From positions 1-64,000 of the forward strand of contig DASVDC010000082.1 of the NCBI GenBank assembly GCA_036381275.1: a DNA stretch of 64,000 nucleotides, in the 5' to 3' direction. The position numbers were made by a program, and so were the translations under genes. The stretch's first letter is position 1, and each line of letters starts with the position of its first letter. Below, in pieces: positions 42,857 to 51,092 of this stretch. Below the pieces are notes generated by a model. That model did no database searches. It saw nothing but the letters and a program-made list of their open reading frames with translations, and was not told the origin of the DNA. This DNA comes from UBA7803 sp036381275. GTDB lineage: Bacteria; Pseudomonadota; Gammaproteobacteria; Pseudomonadales; Azotimanducaceae.

Positions 42857-43894
42857 GTGAGCCTCGTCCCGACCCTGGACGTTCAGGCCATTGTCGAGGA
42901 GCTGCTCCGCCCGCCGATCCCCTCCATCCGCTACAAGGTCCACGTCCACGTGCTCGGTGAAGATCCGGACTCCCGCGCGATGCACCGCCTGCAGCGCGAG
43001 GTGCGGGATTCGCCGCAGGTCGCGGCGTTGCTGCGTGGCCGCGATGCGAGCGGACGCATCACGCGGCCGTCGGGTGTCTACGCGAAATGGCAGGGCGCAC
43101 ACTGGGTGCTCGCCGCGCTCGCGGACATCGGCTATCCCTCCAGGGATCGCGCGCTCGAGCCGCTGCGCGATCAGGTGCAGGAGCACTGGCTGGCGCCGCA
43201 GTATTTCCGCGAGTTCGCCGCCACCTCGAAGGCTGCGGCCTACGCCGGGCGCGGGGTCCCGGTGATGCAGGGCCGTCACCGGCGCTGTGCGTCGCAGCAG
43301 AGCAACGCGCTCTGGTCGGTGCTCGTGCTCGGTCTCGCGAACGAGCGCAGTCACGCGCTGGCGGAGCGACTGCTCTACTGGCAATGGCCCGACGGCGGCT
43401 GGAACTGCGACAAGAACCCCGACGCGGATTCGTCGTCCTTCATGGAAACGATTCTGCCGCTGCGGGCGCTAGCACTGTACGCCAGCACGTTCGACGACGA
43501 GAAGGCCCGGCAGGCGAGCCGCCGGGCAGCCGAGCCGTTTCTCGAGCGAGAGCTGTTTCTTCGCCGCAGTGACGGCTCGGTGATCCGTCAGGACTTCACC
43601 GAGTTGCACTACCCACTCTACTGGCGCTACGACGTGCTGCACGGGCTCAAGGTGCTCGCGGAAGCCGGCCTCATCGGTGACCGGCGCTGCAGGCGGGCCC
43701 TCGACCTCCTGGCGAGCAAGCGTCTGCCGGACGGCGGCTGGCCCGCGGAGCGCCGCTACTACCGGGTGTCGTCCGAGATCGCGAACGGCAACGACCACGT
43801 CGACTGGGGCGGCACGAGCCGCACCCGGATGAACCCGTGGGTCACGGCCGATGCGCTGTTCGTGCTGAAGGCGGCGGGCCGGCTCCGGCTCTGA
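42857..43894 (+). CDS. Terpene-cyclase/prenyltransferase-like alpha/alpha-toroid protein
   Basis: A 345-aa all-helical protein starting with GTG 42857. Two QW-like repeats typical of the squalene-cyclase/prenyltransferase toroid are visible: YWQWPDGGWNCDKNPDADSS (about 175-194) and LLASKRLPDGGWPAE (about 282-296). It has no clear DxDD motif, and at half the size of a squalene-hopene cyclase it is probably a single barrel domain with other or no catalytic activity. It stands 53 nt before an amidohydrolase gene on the same strand. Confidence 0.75.
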   Translation: MSLVPTLDVQAIVEELLRPPIPSIRYKVHVHVLGEDPDSRAMHRLQREVRDSPQVAALLRGRDASGRITRPSGVYAKWQGAHWVLAALADIGYPSRDRALEPLRDQVQEHWLAPQYFREFAATSKAAAYAGRGVPVMQGRHRRCASQQSNALWSVLVLGLANERSHALAERLLYWQWPDGGWNCDKNPDADSSSFMETILPLRALALYASTFDDEKARQASRRAAEPFLERELFLRRSDGSVIRQDFTELHYPLYWRYDVLHGLKVLAEAGLIGDRRCRRALDLLASKRLPDGGWPAERRYYRVSSEIANGNDHVDWGGTSRTRMNPWVTADALFVLKAAGRLRL

Positions 43895-43947
43895 TCCGCC
43901 GGCGGCCGGTGCTAAGATCGACGGCAAACAGGAAGCGGGAGGCTGCG

Positions 43948-45114
43948 ATGCCGTACATCGAGCAGGGAATCGTCCACGACGCCGACGCCCACATCATGGA
44001 GACGGCGGAGTTCCTCGCGGAGTTCGCGAGCGCCGCGGTCAAGCCGCACATCCTCGGCATCGACGGCAGCGCGCGGGTCGCGACCCGCGCCGAGGAACTG
44101 AAGACCGTGCTGGCGAAGCAGTCGGACCCGGCGTATCGGGCCCGAGACGCCGAAGAGATCATGCTGCGCAAGAACTGGGCGGCAACCGGTGCGCTGTTCA
44201 AGGCCGACCGGCCGAAGGCGCTCGATCTGATCGGCGTCGCGAGCCAGCTCGTGTTCAACACGTTCGTGAACGGCCATATGGCCCACCTCGAGAAGCACAG
44301 CGACGACCTCGACCTGATCTACGGCGTGGCCGATGCGCACAACCGCGCGATGCTCGACTTCTGCAGCGTCGACCCGCGGCTGCTCGCGACCGCCTACGTG
44401 CCGCTGGCCGATTTCGATCGCACCCGCGCGACGGCCGAAGCGGCGATCCGCGACGGCTTCGCCGGGCTGCTGATTCCGTCGCAGTGTCCGCGCACCCATT
44501 CGCCGAGCCACACCGGCCTGTTTCCGCTCTGGGCGATGGCCGAGGAAGCCGGGCTGCCGATCCTGTTCCACGTCGGCGGGGGCGGCCGGCTGCTCGATCC
44601 GATGTACTTCCAGAACGGCCTGCCGATCCCGCCCGACTTCCACGGCGGCGCGGAGAACTTCCGCTCGGTCGACTACATGGCGATCCCGACGCCGGTGATG
44701 CAGACGCTTGCGACCCTGATCATCGACGGCATCCTCGAGCGCCATCCGAGGCTGATGTTCGGCGTCATAGAGCAGGGCGCGTCGTGGATTCCGAGCTGGA
44801 TGCGCTATCTCGACAGCGCACACGCGGCGTTCCAGCGCATGGAGGAGCGGTTGCAGAAGCTCTCCTTGCGGCCGTCGGAGTACGTCCGCCGGCAGATCCG
44901 CGCGACCCCCTACCCGGCCGAGGACGTCGGCTGGATCGTGCGCGAAGCGGGCCCGGAGATTCCGCTGTTCTCGTCGGACTACCCGCACGTCGAGGGCGGC
45001 CGCAATCCGGTGAAACGCTTCGAGACGACGCTCGGCGAGGTGGATCAGGACGTACGCGAGCGCTTCTACCGCTACAACTTCGAGGAACTGATGGGAAGCG
45101 CCCTCGCCGCCTGA
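43948..45114 (+). CDS. Amidohydrolase family (amidohydrolase_2) protein
   Basis: A 388-aa TIM-barrel metal-dependent hydrolase or decarboxylase of the ACMSD/gamma-resorcylate-decarboxylase group. The N-terminal metal site DADAHIMETAEFL carries the usual DxH pattern. ILFHVGGGG supplies the second His, and FSSDYPHVEGGRNP the catalytic Asp and the DxPH motif typical of the family. The ATG at 43948 follows a GGAAGCGGGAGG stretch. The substrate is unknown. A REP lies 11 nt after the stop. Confidence 0.87.
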   Translation: MPYIEQGIVHDADAHIMETAEFLAEFASAAVKPHILGIDGSARVATRAEELKTVLAKQSDPAYRARDAEEIMLRKNWAATGALFKADRPKALDLIGVASQLVFNTFVNGHMAHLEKHSDDLDLIYGVADAHNRAMLDFCSVDPRLLATAYVPLADFDRTRATAEAAIRDGFAGLLIPSQCPRTHSPSHTGLFPLWAMAEEAGLPILFHVGGGGRLLDPMYFQNGLPIPPDFHGGAENFRSVDYMAIPTPVMQTLATLIIDGILERHPRLMFGVIEQGASWIPSWMRYLDSAHAAFQRMEERLQKLSLRPSEYVRRQIRATPYPAEDVGWIVREAGPEIPLFSSDYPHVEGGRNPVKRFETTLGEVDQDVRERFYRYNFEELMGSALAA

Positions 45115-45125
45115 CCAGCGGCCAC

Positions 45126-45190
45126 CTGTGGGAGCGGCCTCCGGCCGCGAACCGGTGCTCCGGTCATTCACGGCCGGAGGCCGCTCCCAC
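45126..45190. repeat. REP-like palindrome, copy 4, providing an esterase C-terminus
   Basis: CTGTGGGAGCGGCC...GGCCGCTCCCAC between two convergent genes. The left arm starts 11 nt after the amidohydrolase stop. The right half encodes the last nine residues and stop codon of the minus-strand esterase (45164-45190). Confidence 0.85.
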
Positions 45191-46285
45191 CGTGGAGTTC
45201 AGCCAGTCGAGGATGCGCACGTTCTCTTCGCGCGGGTAGGTGTGGCTGAGATCGGCGATCTCCCGGAACGTCACGTCGGCCCCGGCCGCGGTCAGCGCCT
45301 CACGCGCGAGCCGCGCCACGTCCACCGGGAACATCCAGTCGAGTGCGCCGTGCACCAGGTACACGGGCAGTCCGCGCAACCGCTCGGCGCCCGCGATCTC
45401 GAGCAGCAGCGGGTGGAACGTCGCCGACACCGGCGCGAGGTGCGTGTACGGGGCGTCGTCTTCGAGGCCGGCCAGATACGCGAACGTGCCGCCGTCGGAC
45501 ATGCCGGTGAGCAGAATCCGCGACTCGTCGATCGCCCACTCGGACTTCACGTGCTCCACCAGCTCGCGCAGGTGCACCGCGTCCACCGCCGGATCCATCA
45601 GCGACCAGGTGTCCTGGCGCGAGGTCGGCGCGAGCACGATGGCGCCGCGGCTGCGCGCTTCCTTCAGCCACGTCCACAGGAAACTGCGCCCATGGCCGCT
45701 GCCGCCGTGCAGCGCCACGACCAGCGGCGCCGGCGTCTGCGGCGCGTGGTATTCCGGCACGTACAGCGAGAAGCCGCCGCGGTCGCCGGCGGTGTTGCCT
45801 GCGTGCATCACTCCGACGCCGGCCGCGTACGGGTCCGACGCGAGCAGCGCCTGCTGCAGCGCCGGGTCATCGCGCTCGGGCTCGCACAGGAAGAACCGGT
45901 TCACCGGCGGCAGCATGAACGCCACCGGGTACAGCGCCTCCACCGCCCGGGTCGCGCCGCCCATCGCCCGGTACGCAGAGAGCACCGGATTGCGCGTCTC
46001 GAGGCACGCGGCGAGGCCTTCGAGCGCGCCGAGCGCCTCCGCCGCCGCCATCCGGCTGCGGGTCTGGAACAGCGTCAGGTGGTCCGGCCAGTCGATGGCT
46101 TCGAACGCCCGCAAACCCGCCGCCAGCGGCTCCGCCAACCCCCGCAGGCCGGCCACCAGCGCCGGCAGATCCGGCGGATGCAGGTGCCGGCCGGCGTATC
46201 CGAGTGCCTCGAGCGCGCGCAGGAGCGGCGGCAGCATCGCCGTGGTGGCATCGAGCAGCTCGTCGGTGGAGGGGGATTCCGGCAT
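45164..46285 (-). CDS. Secretion-less alpha/beta hydrolase (esterase/PHB-depolymerase-like)
   Basis: A 373-aa protein with no signal peptide. Residues of about 1-170 form a helical region of unknown family; about 180-360 are an alpha/beta hydrolase. LVVALHGGSGHGRSF holds the oxyanion-hole HGG, GMSDGG the nucleophile Ser, HGALDWMFPV the Asp and IADLSHTYPREENVRIL the His. The ATG is 46283-46285. The final residues TVGAASGRE are encoded by a REP, so the native stop has been replaced by one in the repeat. Confidence 0.83.
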   Translation of the reverse strand: MPESPSTDELLDATTAMLPPLLRALEALGYAGRHLHPPDLPALVAGLRGLAEPLAAGLRAFEAIDWPDHLTLFQTRSRMAAAEALGALEGLAACLETRNPVLSAYRAMGGATRAVEALYPVAFMLPPVNRFFLCEPERDDPALQQALLASDPYAAGVGVMHAGNTAGDRGGFSLYVPEYHAPQTPAPLVVALHGGSGHGRSFLWTWLKEARSRGAIVLAPTSRQDTWSLMDPAVDAVHLRELVEHVKSEWAIDESRILLTGMSDGGTFAYLAGLEDDAPYTHLAPVSATFHPLLLEIAGAERLRGLPVYLVHGALDWMFPVDVARLAREALTAAGADVTFREIADLSHTYPREENVRILDWLNSTVGAASGRE

Positions 46286-46391
46286 CGTGCGGTGGCGCTC
46301 GGACGGTTCCCGAATCGGTGAACACCACGATACCACCGTTCCGGCCCCGCTGCGGTCGCCGCCGAGCGCTGAATTGTTTTAAAGTCGGGCG

Positions 46392-47237
46392 ATGAGCCGC
46401 TACGACCGCAGCGCCGAGGACGTCGGCAACGTGCTCGCCCTCGAGCACGTCAACGTGACCGTGCCCGACCAGGGCGCAGCCGCCCTGTTCTACGTGAGCG
46501 GGCTCGGCCTCACCCGCGACCCGTACATCGACTTCGGCCAGCGCAACGTCTGGATCAACGTCGGCAGCCAGCAGTTCCACCTGCCCCTCGGCGAGCCGCA
46601 GGTGTTCCGCGGCCGGATCCACCTGGCGATGCCGGACCTCGACGGCCTGCAGCGCCGGCTCGAGCGGTTGGGCCGCAGTCTCGGCGGCACGCGCTTCGAT
46701 TTCACCGCCGCGGACGGCGTCGTCTCGGCCACCTGTCCTTGGGGGAACCGAATCGCCGTGCACGGGCCGGACGCGTATCCGCGCATGACGCTCGGCATGC
46801 CGCACCTCGAGGTGGACGTTCCCGCCGGCACCGCCGCGGGGATCGGCCGGTTCTACCGCGACGTGATCGGCTGCCCGGTGGAGCCGCAGGACGGCCGGGT
46901 CCGGGTGCGGGTCGGGCACAACCAGATCGTCGACTTCATCGAATCCGCCGGACCGCTCCCCGCCTACGACGGCCACCACGTGGCCGTGTACCTCGGCGAG
47001 TTCTCGCGCCCGTACCGCTGGCTGATCGACCGGAATTTGATCACCGAGGAGTCCGACCAGTACCAGTATCGGTTTCAATCCATCGTCGACCCGCTGAGCG
47101 GCGAGCCGCTCACCGAGCTCGAGCACGAGGTGCGGGCGATGAGTCATCCGATGTTCCTGCGGCCGCTGGTGAACCGGAACCCGGCCGTCGGAATCACGAA
47201 CTATCAGCTGGGCAACGAGGAGTACCGCCCGAGATGA
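46392..47237 (+). CDS. VOC-superfamily (glyoxalase/dioxygenase-like) protein
   Basis: A 281-aa protein with two vicinal-oxygen-chelate modules: ALEHVNVTVPDQGAAALFYV opens the first, and LGMPHLEVDVPAGTAAGIGRFYRDVIG the second. Candidate metal residues are His20-region, His and Glu in the second module (GHHVAVYLGEF), but the reaction cannot be assigned. Its TGA overlaps the MoxR-type ATPase start (ATGA), so it belongs to a coupled three-gene operon with the AAA+ and VWA proteins. A TTTTAAAG stretch 12 nt upstream may mark the promoter. Confidence 0.82.
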   Translation: MSRYDRSAEDVGNVLALEHVNVTVPDQGAAALFYVSGLGLTRDPYIDFGQRNVWINVGSQQFHLPLGEPQVFRGRIHLAMPDLDGLQRRLERLGRSLGGTRFDFTAADGVVSATCPWGNRIAVHGPDAYPRMTLGMPHLEVDVPAGTAAGIGRFYRDVIGCPVEPQDGRVRVRVGHNQIVDFIESAGPLPAYDGHHVAVYLGEFSRPYRWLIDRNLITEESDQYQYRFQSIVDPLSGEPLTELEHEVRAMSHPMFLRPLVNRNPAVGITNYQLGNEEYRPR

Positions 47238-48067
47238 GCGAAGCCGCCGATCTGGTCCAGCTCCAAAGCGAACCCTACTACCTGCCGCTCGCGGACGAGG
47301 TGGAGATCTTCACCGCCGCCTACCAGGCGCGCCTGCCCGTGCTGCTGAAGGGCCCCACCGGCTGCGGCAAGACGCGCTTCGTCGAGCACATGACCTGGCG
47401 CCTGTACCGGGCCGGGCGGCGCAAGGACGTCGAGGTGCCGCTCATCACGGTTTCCTGCCACGAGGACCTGACCGCCACGGACATGGTCGGCCGGTTCCTG
47501 CTGCAGGGCGACGAGACGGTCTGGAGCGACGGGCCGCTGACCCGCGCGGTGCGCACCGGCGCGATCTGCTACCTAGACGAGATCGTCGAGGCGCGCAAAG
47601 ACACCACGGTACTGATCCATTCGCTGACCGACCACCGGCGCCTGCTGCCGATCGACAAGACCGGCGAGCTGCTCGCCGCGCACCCGGACTTCCTGCTGGT
47701 GATCTCCTACAACCCCGGCTACCAGAGCGTGCTGAAGGACCTGAAGACCAGCACCCGGCAGCGCTTCGTCAGCCTGGCGTTCGACTACCCCGACCCGGAG
47801 CGCGAGGCGGCGATCATCGCGCACGAGTCGGGGGTGGAACCGGCGATGGCCGAGCGCCTCGCGACGATCGGCGAGAAGGTCCGCAACCTCCGCGAGCACG
47901 GCTTCGAGGAAGGCGTCAGCACGCGCCTGCTGGTCTACACGGGCGAGCTGATCCGCCGCGGCATCGCACCGCGCCGCGCCGCCGAGATCGCGGTGGTGCA
48001 GGCGGTCTCCGACGACGGCACGGTGCAGCAGGCCATCAGCGACATCGTCGACGCGGTGCTGCCGTGA
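47234..48067 (+). CDS. MoxR-type AAA+ ATPase of the CbbQ/NirQ/NorQ/GpvN group
   Basis: A 277-aa AAA+ ATPase with Walker A GPTGCGKT (residues 40-47), Walker B AICYLDEI, sensor 1 VISYNPGYQ, arginine-finger region TSTRQRFV, and the C-terminal CbbQ_C region (GVSTRLLVYTGELIRRGI). CbbQ/NorQ members partner with a VWA protein (CbbO/NorD) to remodel or load metals into enzymes such as Rubisco or NO reductase. Here the partner overlaps by 4 nt (GTGA), but no Rubisco or nitric oxide reductase genes are nearby. Confidence 0.92.
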   Translation: MSEAADLVQLQSEPYYLPLADEVEIFTAAYQARLPVLLKGPTGCGKTRFVEHMTWRLYRAGRRKDVEVPLITVSCHEDLTATDMVGRFLLQGDETVWSDGPLTRAVRTGAICYLDEIVEARKDTTVLIHSLTDHRRLLPIDKTGELLAAHPDFLLVISYNPGYQSVLKDLKTSTRQRFVSLAFDYPDPEREAAIIAHESGVEPAMAERLATIGEKVRNLREHGFEEGVSTRLLVYTGELIRRGIAPRRAAEIAVVQAVSDDGTVQQAISDIVDAVLP

Positions 48068-50124
48068 TCGAGCTCGGGCCGCTCGAGGAACGGCTCGCGC
48101 TGTTCGCCGAGGGCATCGCCGGACGCTACATCCACATCAAGCCCGTGCGCGAGTTCGCCGGCCGGCGCGTGACGCTCGCCGAGGACGACACCGCGTTGAC
48201 GGCCGACACGCTGTATCTGCCCGAGCGCCTGCCCGTCCCGAGCAGCGGTGCGTATCGGGTGCTGGCGCTGCAGCAGCTCTGCCGCCGCGAGTTCGACAGC
48301 TACCGCTTCTCGCTCGACATCGCGCTCGAACGGCTGCCGGGCCTGCAAGCCCGCGAGGTTCCGCAGCTCGGCAGCCGGGTCAGCGACTTCGAGCGCTTCT
48401 ACCACCAGTTCGACCACCCGGGGCTCGTGAGCCGGCTGTTTCACCTCTGCGAGCGGATCCGGGTGGACGCGCTGATGCTCGAGCGCTATCCCGGCATCCG
48501 CCGTCATCTGGCCGATTGGTACGGGCACCTGCTCACCGAACGGCCGCCGGAGCCGATGGTGGACCTGCCGACGGTGCTGCACGGACTCGACTGCTACGCG
48601 CACGGCGCGTCGCGGAATGCGCTGATGGAAGAGGATTTCACGGGCGCACTGCCGGGGGCCCTCGAGGTGCTCGATCCGCTCCGGGGGCAGCCGGGCGACG
48701 TCTACGCCGCGGCCGGCGCGGCCGCGGCGCTGCACGATCTGCTCGCACCGCTGGCCCCGACCGAGCGGATCGACGGGCTGTTGCCGCTGCCGGAAGAGCT
48801 CGACGATCCGACGCACTGGGCTCAGCGCGAAGCCCGGCTCGACGACTGGCGCGCGGACCTCGCGGCGCTCGACGCGGTGCTCGCGGTCGAGGAGCTGCTC
48901 GGTAAAGAGGCGGAAGCCGGCAAGGGTGACAAGCTCGCAAACGGCGAGCTGCGGCCTCAGGACCTGGACCTGCGGCAGGTGCAGCAGGAACGGGACACGC
49001 TGGCCCGACGCATCGACATGGAACGCTCGGCCATCCGGGATGCGCTCGGCCCGAGCCGCCCCGACGCGCGCAGCTTCCGCTACGACGAATGGGACTACCT
49101 GAACCGCCGCTACCTGCCGCGCTGGTGCCGGCTGTTCGAGCAACGCCTCGAGCCGGATCACGACGCCGACCTCGGTGCGCTGGAAACCACCATCCGCGCG
49201 CACCGGCCGGGGGTGCAGAAGCGCCTCGAGCACATCAAGCCGCTCGGCTACCAGCGCGTGTTCCGGCTCGCGGACGGCGACGAGCTCGACTTCAACGCGG
49301 TGATCCGCGCGCGCCAGGACATCCGCACCGGCCACAGCCCCGACGAGCGCGTGTACAGCCGCCGCGAGCGCGTGCACCGCGACGTCTGCGCGGCGTTCCT
49401 GGTCGACCTCTCCGCCTCCACGGACGATCCGGTGGAGCCGCTGCCGCCGGCCCCGTCCGACCCGGACGACGACCCGTTCATGTGGGGCCGCGCTGTGGGA
49501 GCGGCCTCCGGCCGCGAATCTGACATGGACTCTCTTCGCGGCCGAAGGCCGCTCCCACAGGAGCATGAGGAGCCGCCGGAGCACCCTCCCGAACCCCGTC
49601 GCATCATCGACGTGCAGCGCGATGCGATGCTGGCGATGTCCGCGGCGCTCGAGCAGCTCGGCGACAGCTACGGGATCTACGGCTTCTCCGGCTACGGCCG
49701 CGACTGCGTCGAAGTGTTCGTCGCGAAGGAGCCCGAAGAGCGCTTCAGCCGCGCGACGCTGGCCGCGATCGCCGCGATGCAGCCGAAGCGCAGCACCCGT
49801 ATGGGTCCCGCGATCCGCCACACGGTGCAGAAGCTGCTGGCCTCGGGCCACGCGATGAAGGTGCTGCTGATCATCAGCGACGGCTTCCCGCAGGACTGCG
49901 ACTACGGCCCCGAGCGCGGCGAGCACGAATACGGCGTGCAGGACACCGCCCGGGCGCTACAGGAGGCCCACGACAAGGGAGTCGAAACGTTCTGCGTCAC
50001 CGTCGACCGCTCGGGGCACGACTACCTGAAGCGCATGTGCCCGGAGTCGCGGTATCTGGTGATCGAGGAGGTGGAGGACCTTCCGGAGCAGCTCTCGAAG
50101 GTCTACGAGACGCTGACGGCGTAG
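48064..50124 (+). CDS. VWA-domain protein (NorD/CbbO-like) with an in-frame REP insertion
   Basis: A 686-aa partner of the MoxR-type ATPase, GTG start overlapping its stop. A long helical N-terminal region (1-430) precedes the C-terminal von Willebrand A domain. The MIDAS motif DLSAS is at residues 448-452, with further MIDAS elements in MGPAIRHTVQKLL and LLIISDGFPQDCDY. Between the first beta strand and the next helix, residues of about 477-499 (VGAASGRES...RGRRPLPQ) are translated REP sequence (49493-49560). It lies in an acidic Pro-rich loop where NorD proteins vary, so the protein may still fold. Confidence 0.9.
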   Translation: MIELGPLEERLALFAEGIAGRYIHIKPVREFAGRRVTLAEDDTALTADTLYLPERLPVPSSGAYRVLALQQLCRREFDSYRFSLDIALERLPGLQAREVPQLGSRVSDFERFYHQFDHPGLVSRLFHLCERIRVDALMLERYPGIRRHLADWYGHLLTERPPEPMVDLPTVLHGLDCYAHGASRNALMEEDFTGALPGALEVLDPLRGQPGDVYAAAGAAAALHDLLAPLAPTERIDGLLPLPEELDDPTHWAQREARLDDWRADLAALDAVLAVEELLGKEAEAGKGDKLANGELRPQDLDLRQVQQERDTLARRIDMERSAIRDALGPSRPDARSFRYDEWDYLNRRYLPRWCRLFEQRLEPDHDADLGALETTIRAHRPGVQKRLEHIKPLGYQRVFRLADGDELDFNAVIRARQDIRTGHSPDERVYSRRERVHRDVCAAFLVDLSASTDDPVEPLPPAPSDPDDDPFMWGRAVGAASGRESDMDSLRGRRPLPQEHEEPPEHPPEPRRIIDVQRDAMLAMSAALEQLGDSYGIYGFSGYGRDCVEVFVAKEPEERFSRATLAAIAAMQPKRSTRMGPAIRHTVQKLLASGHAMKVLLIISDGFPQDCDYGPERGEHEYGVQDTARALQEAHDKGVETFCVTVDRSGHDYLKRMCPESRYLVIEEVEDLPEQLSKVYETLTA
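49493..49560. repeat. REP-like palindrome, copy 5, inside the VWA gene
   Basis: A complete 68-bp element, CTGTGGGAGC...GCTCCCACAG, with one arm mismatch (GGCCGAAGG). It lies in the middle of a coding region and leaves the frame open through both arms. This is the only copy of the main family wholly inside a gene body in this window. Confidence 0.88.
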
Positions 50125-50134
50125 GACGCAACGG

Positions 50135-50208
50135 CTGTGGGAGCGGCCTCCGGCCGCGAATCGGGGATTGTGGAAGCGGCCGTTCGCGGCCGGAGGCCGC
50201 TCCCACAG
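50135..50208. repeat. REP-like palindrome, copy 6
   Basis: A 74-bp inverted repeat between the convergent VWA gene (stop 50124) and the BI-1 family gene (stop 50214), 10 and 5 nt from the two stop codons. The centre contains an extra degenerate left end (TGTGGAAGCGGCC). It probably serves both transcripts as a 3' hairpin. Confidence 0.87.
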
Positions 50209-50213
50209 CGGGA

Positions 50214-50900
50214 TCAGTCTTCTCCCATCACCCCGAAGATCTGCAGCAGTGACAGGAACAGGTTGTAGATCTGCGTGTACAGCACCACCGTCGCGATCAG
50301 GTAGTTGGTCTCGCCGCCGTGCACGATCGCGCTGGTCTGCCACAGGATCGCCGCACTCGCGAACAGCACGAAGCCCGCGGAGATCGCGGTGTGGAACCCG
50401 GACAGGTCGAACAGCCACGACAGCAGCACCGCACCCATCAGCACGAAGAAGCCGACCACCAGGAAGCCGGACAGGAAGCTGAAGTCCTTGCGCGAGATGA
50501 CCGCGTAAGCCGACAGACCGACGAACGCGACTGCGGTGGTCGCGAGCGCCGACGTCACCAGTTGCCCGCCGTTCGCGAGCCCCAGATACAGGTTCAGGAT
50601 CGGCCCGAGCGTGTAGCCGAGAAAGCCCGTGAAGGCGAATACCCAGAACAGCCCCCAGGCGCTGTTGGCGGTCTTGTGCACCGCGAACAGCAGGCCGAAG
50701 AAGCCCGCCAGGGTGAGAACGAAGCCCGGATGCGGCGCGTTCACGGCCATCGCCACACCGGCTACGGCAGCGCTCCACGCCAGGGTCATGCCGAGCAGCA
50801 GGTAGGTGTTGCGCAGAACCCGGTTGATCTGGATCTCGCGGGTTGCGACCGGCGAGGCAGCGGTTGCCGCTACGCGCCGGATGGGATTCGGTTCAGCCAT
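50214..50900 (-). CDS. Bax inhibitor-1/YccA family membrane protein
   Basis: A 228-aa inner-membrane protein with about seven hydrophobic helices and the family segments VLRNTYLLLGMTLAWSAAVA, FLGYTLGPILNLYL and the C-terminal TVVLYTQIYNLFLSLLQIFG. E. coli YccA modulates FtsH proteolysis, and some members act as pH-sensitive calcium leaks. The ATG at 50898-50900 has GAGGGA 5 nt upstream. REPs lie on both sides of the gene. Confidence 0.92.
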   Translation of the reverse strand: MAEPNPIRRVAATAASPVATREIQINRVLRNTYLLLGMTLAWSAAVAGVAMAVNAPHPGFVLTLAGFFGLLFAVHKTANSAWGLFWVFAFTGFLGYTLGPILNLYLGLANGGQLVTSALATTAVAFVGLSAYAVISRKDFSFLSGFLVVGFFVLMGAVLLSWLFDLSGFHTAISAGFVLFASAAILWQTSAIVHGGETNYLIATVVLYTQIYNLFLSLLQIFGVMGED

Positions 50901-50980
50901 GTCTTCCCTCGATGCAGGAACGTTCGCCAACCTCGTATATAGAGGGGCCCGGAGGCCATTTCAAGCTGAATCGTGCAAGC

Positions 50981-51038
50981 CTGTGGGAGCGGCCTCCGGC
51001 CGCGAATCGGGAGTTCGCAGCCGGAGGCCGCTCCCACA
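50981..51038. repeat. REP-like palindrome, copy 7
   Basis: CTGTGGGAGC...GCTCCCACA with a shortened centre, in the gap between the BI-1 family gene start (50900) and the AstE-like gene stop (51093). The right arm shows a GCAGCCGG variant. Confidence 0.86.
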
Positions 51039-51092
51039 CAGCAAGATAGGCCTGCTCGCACAGCAACAAAATTGCCCCCACGCCGACCGGTG

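Noticed and set aside
42546..42960. Two other short frames in the low-GC patch (42546-42818 minus, 42589-42960 plus)
   Set aside because: No ribosome-binding site; the plus-strand frame runs into the start of the toroid gene in the wrong frame, and the minus-strand one is antisense to a slightly better candidate.
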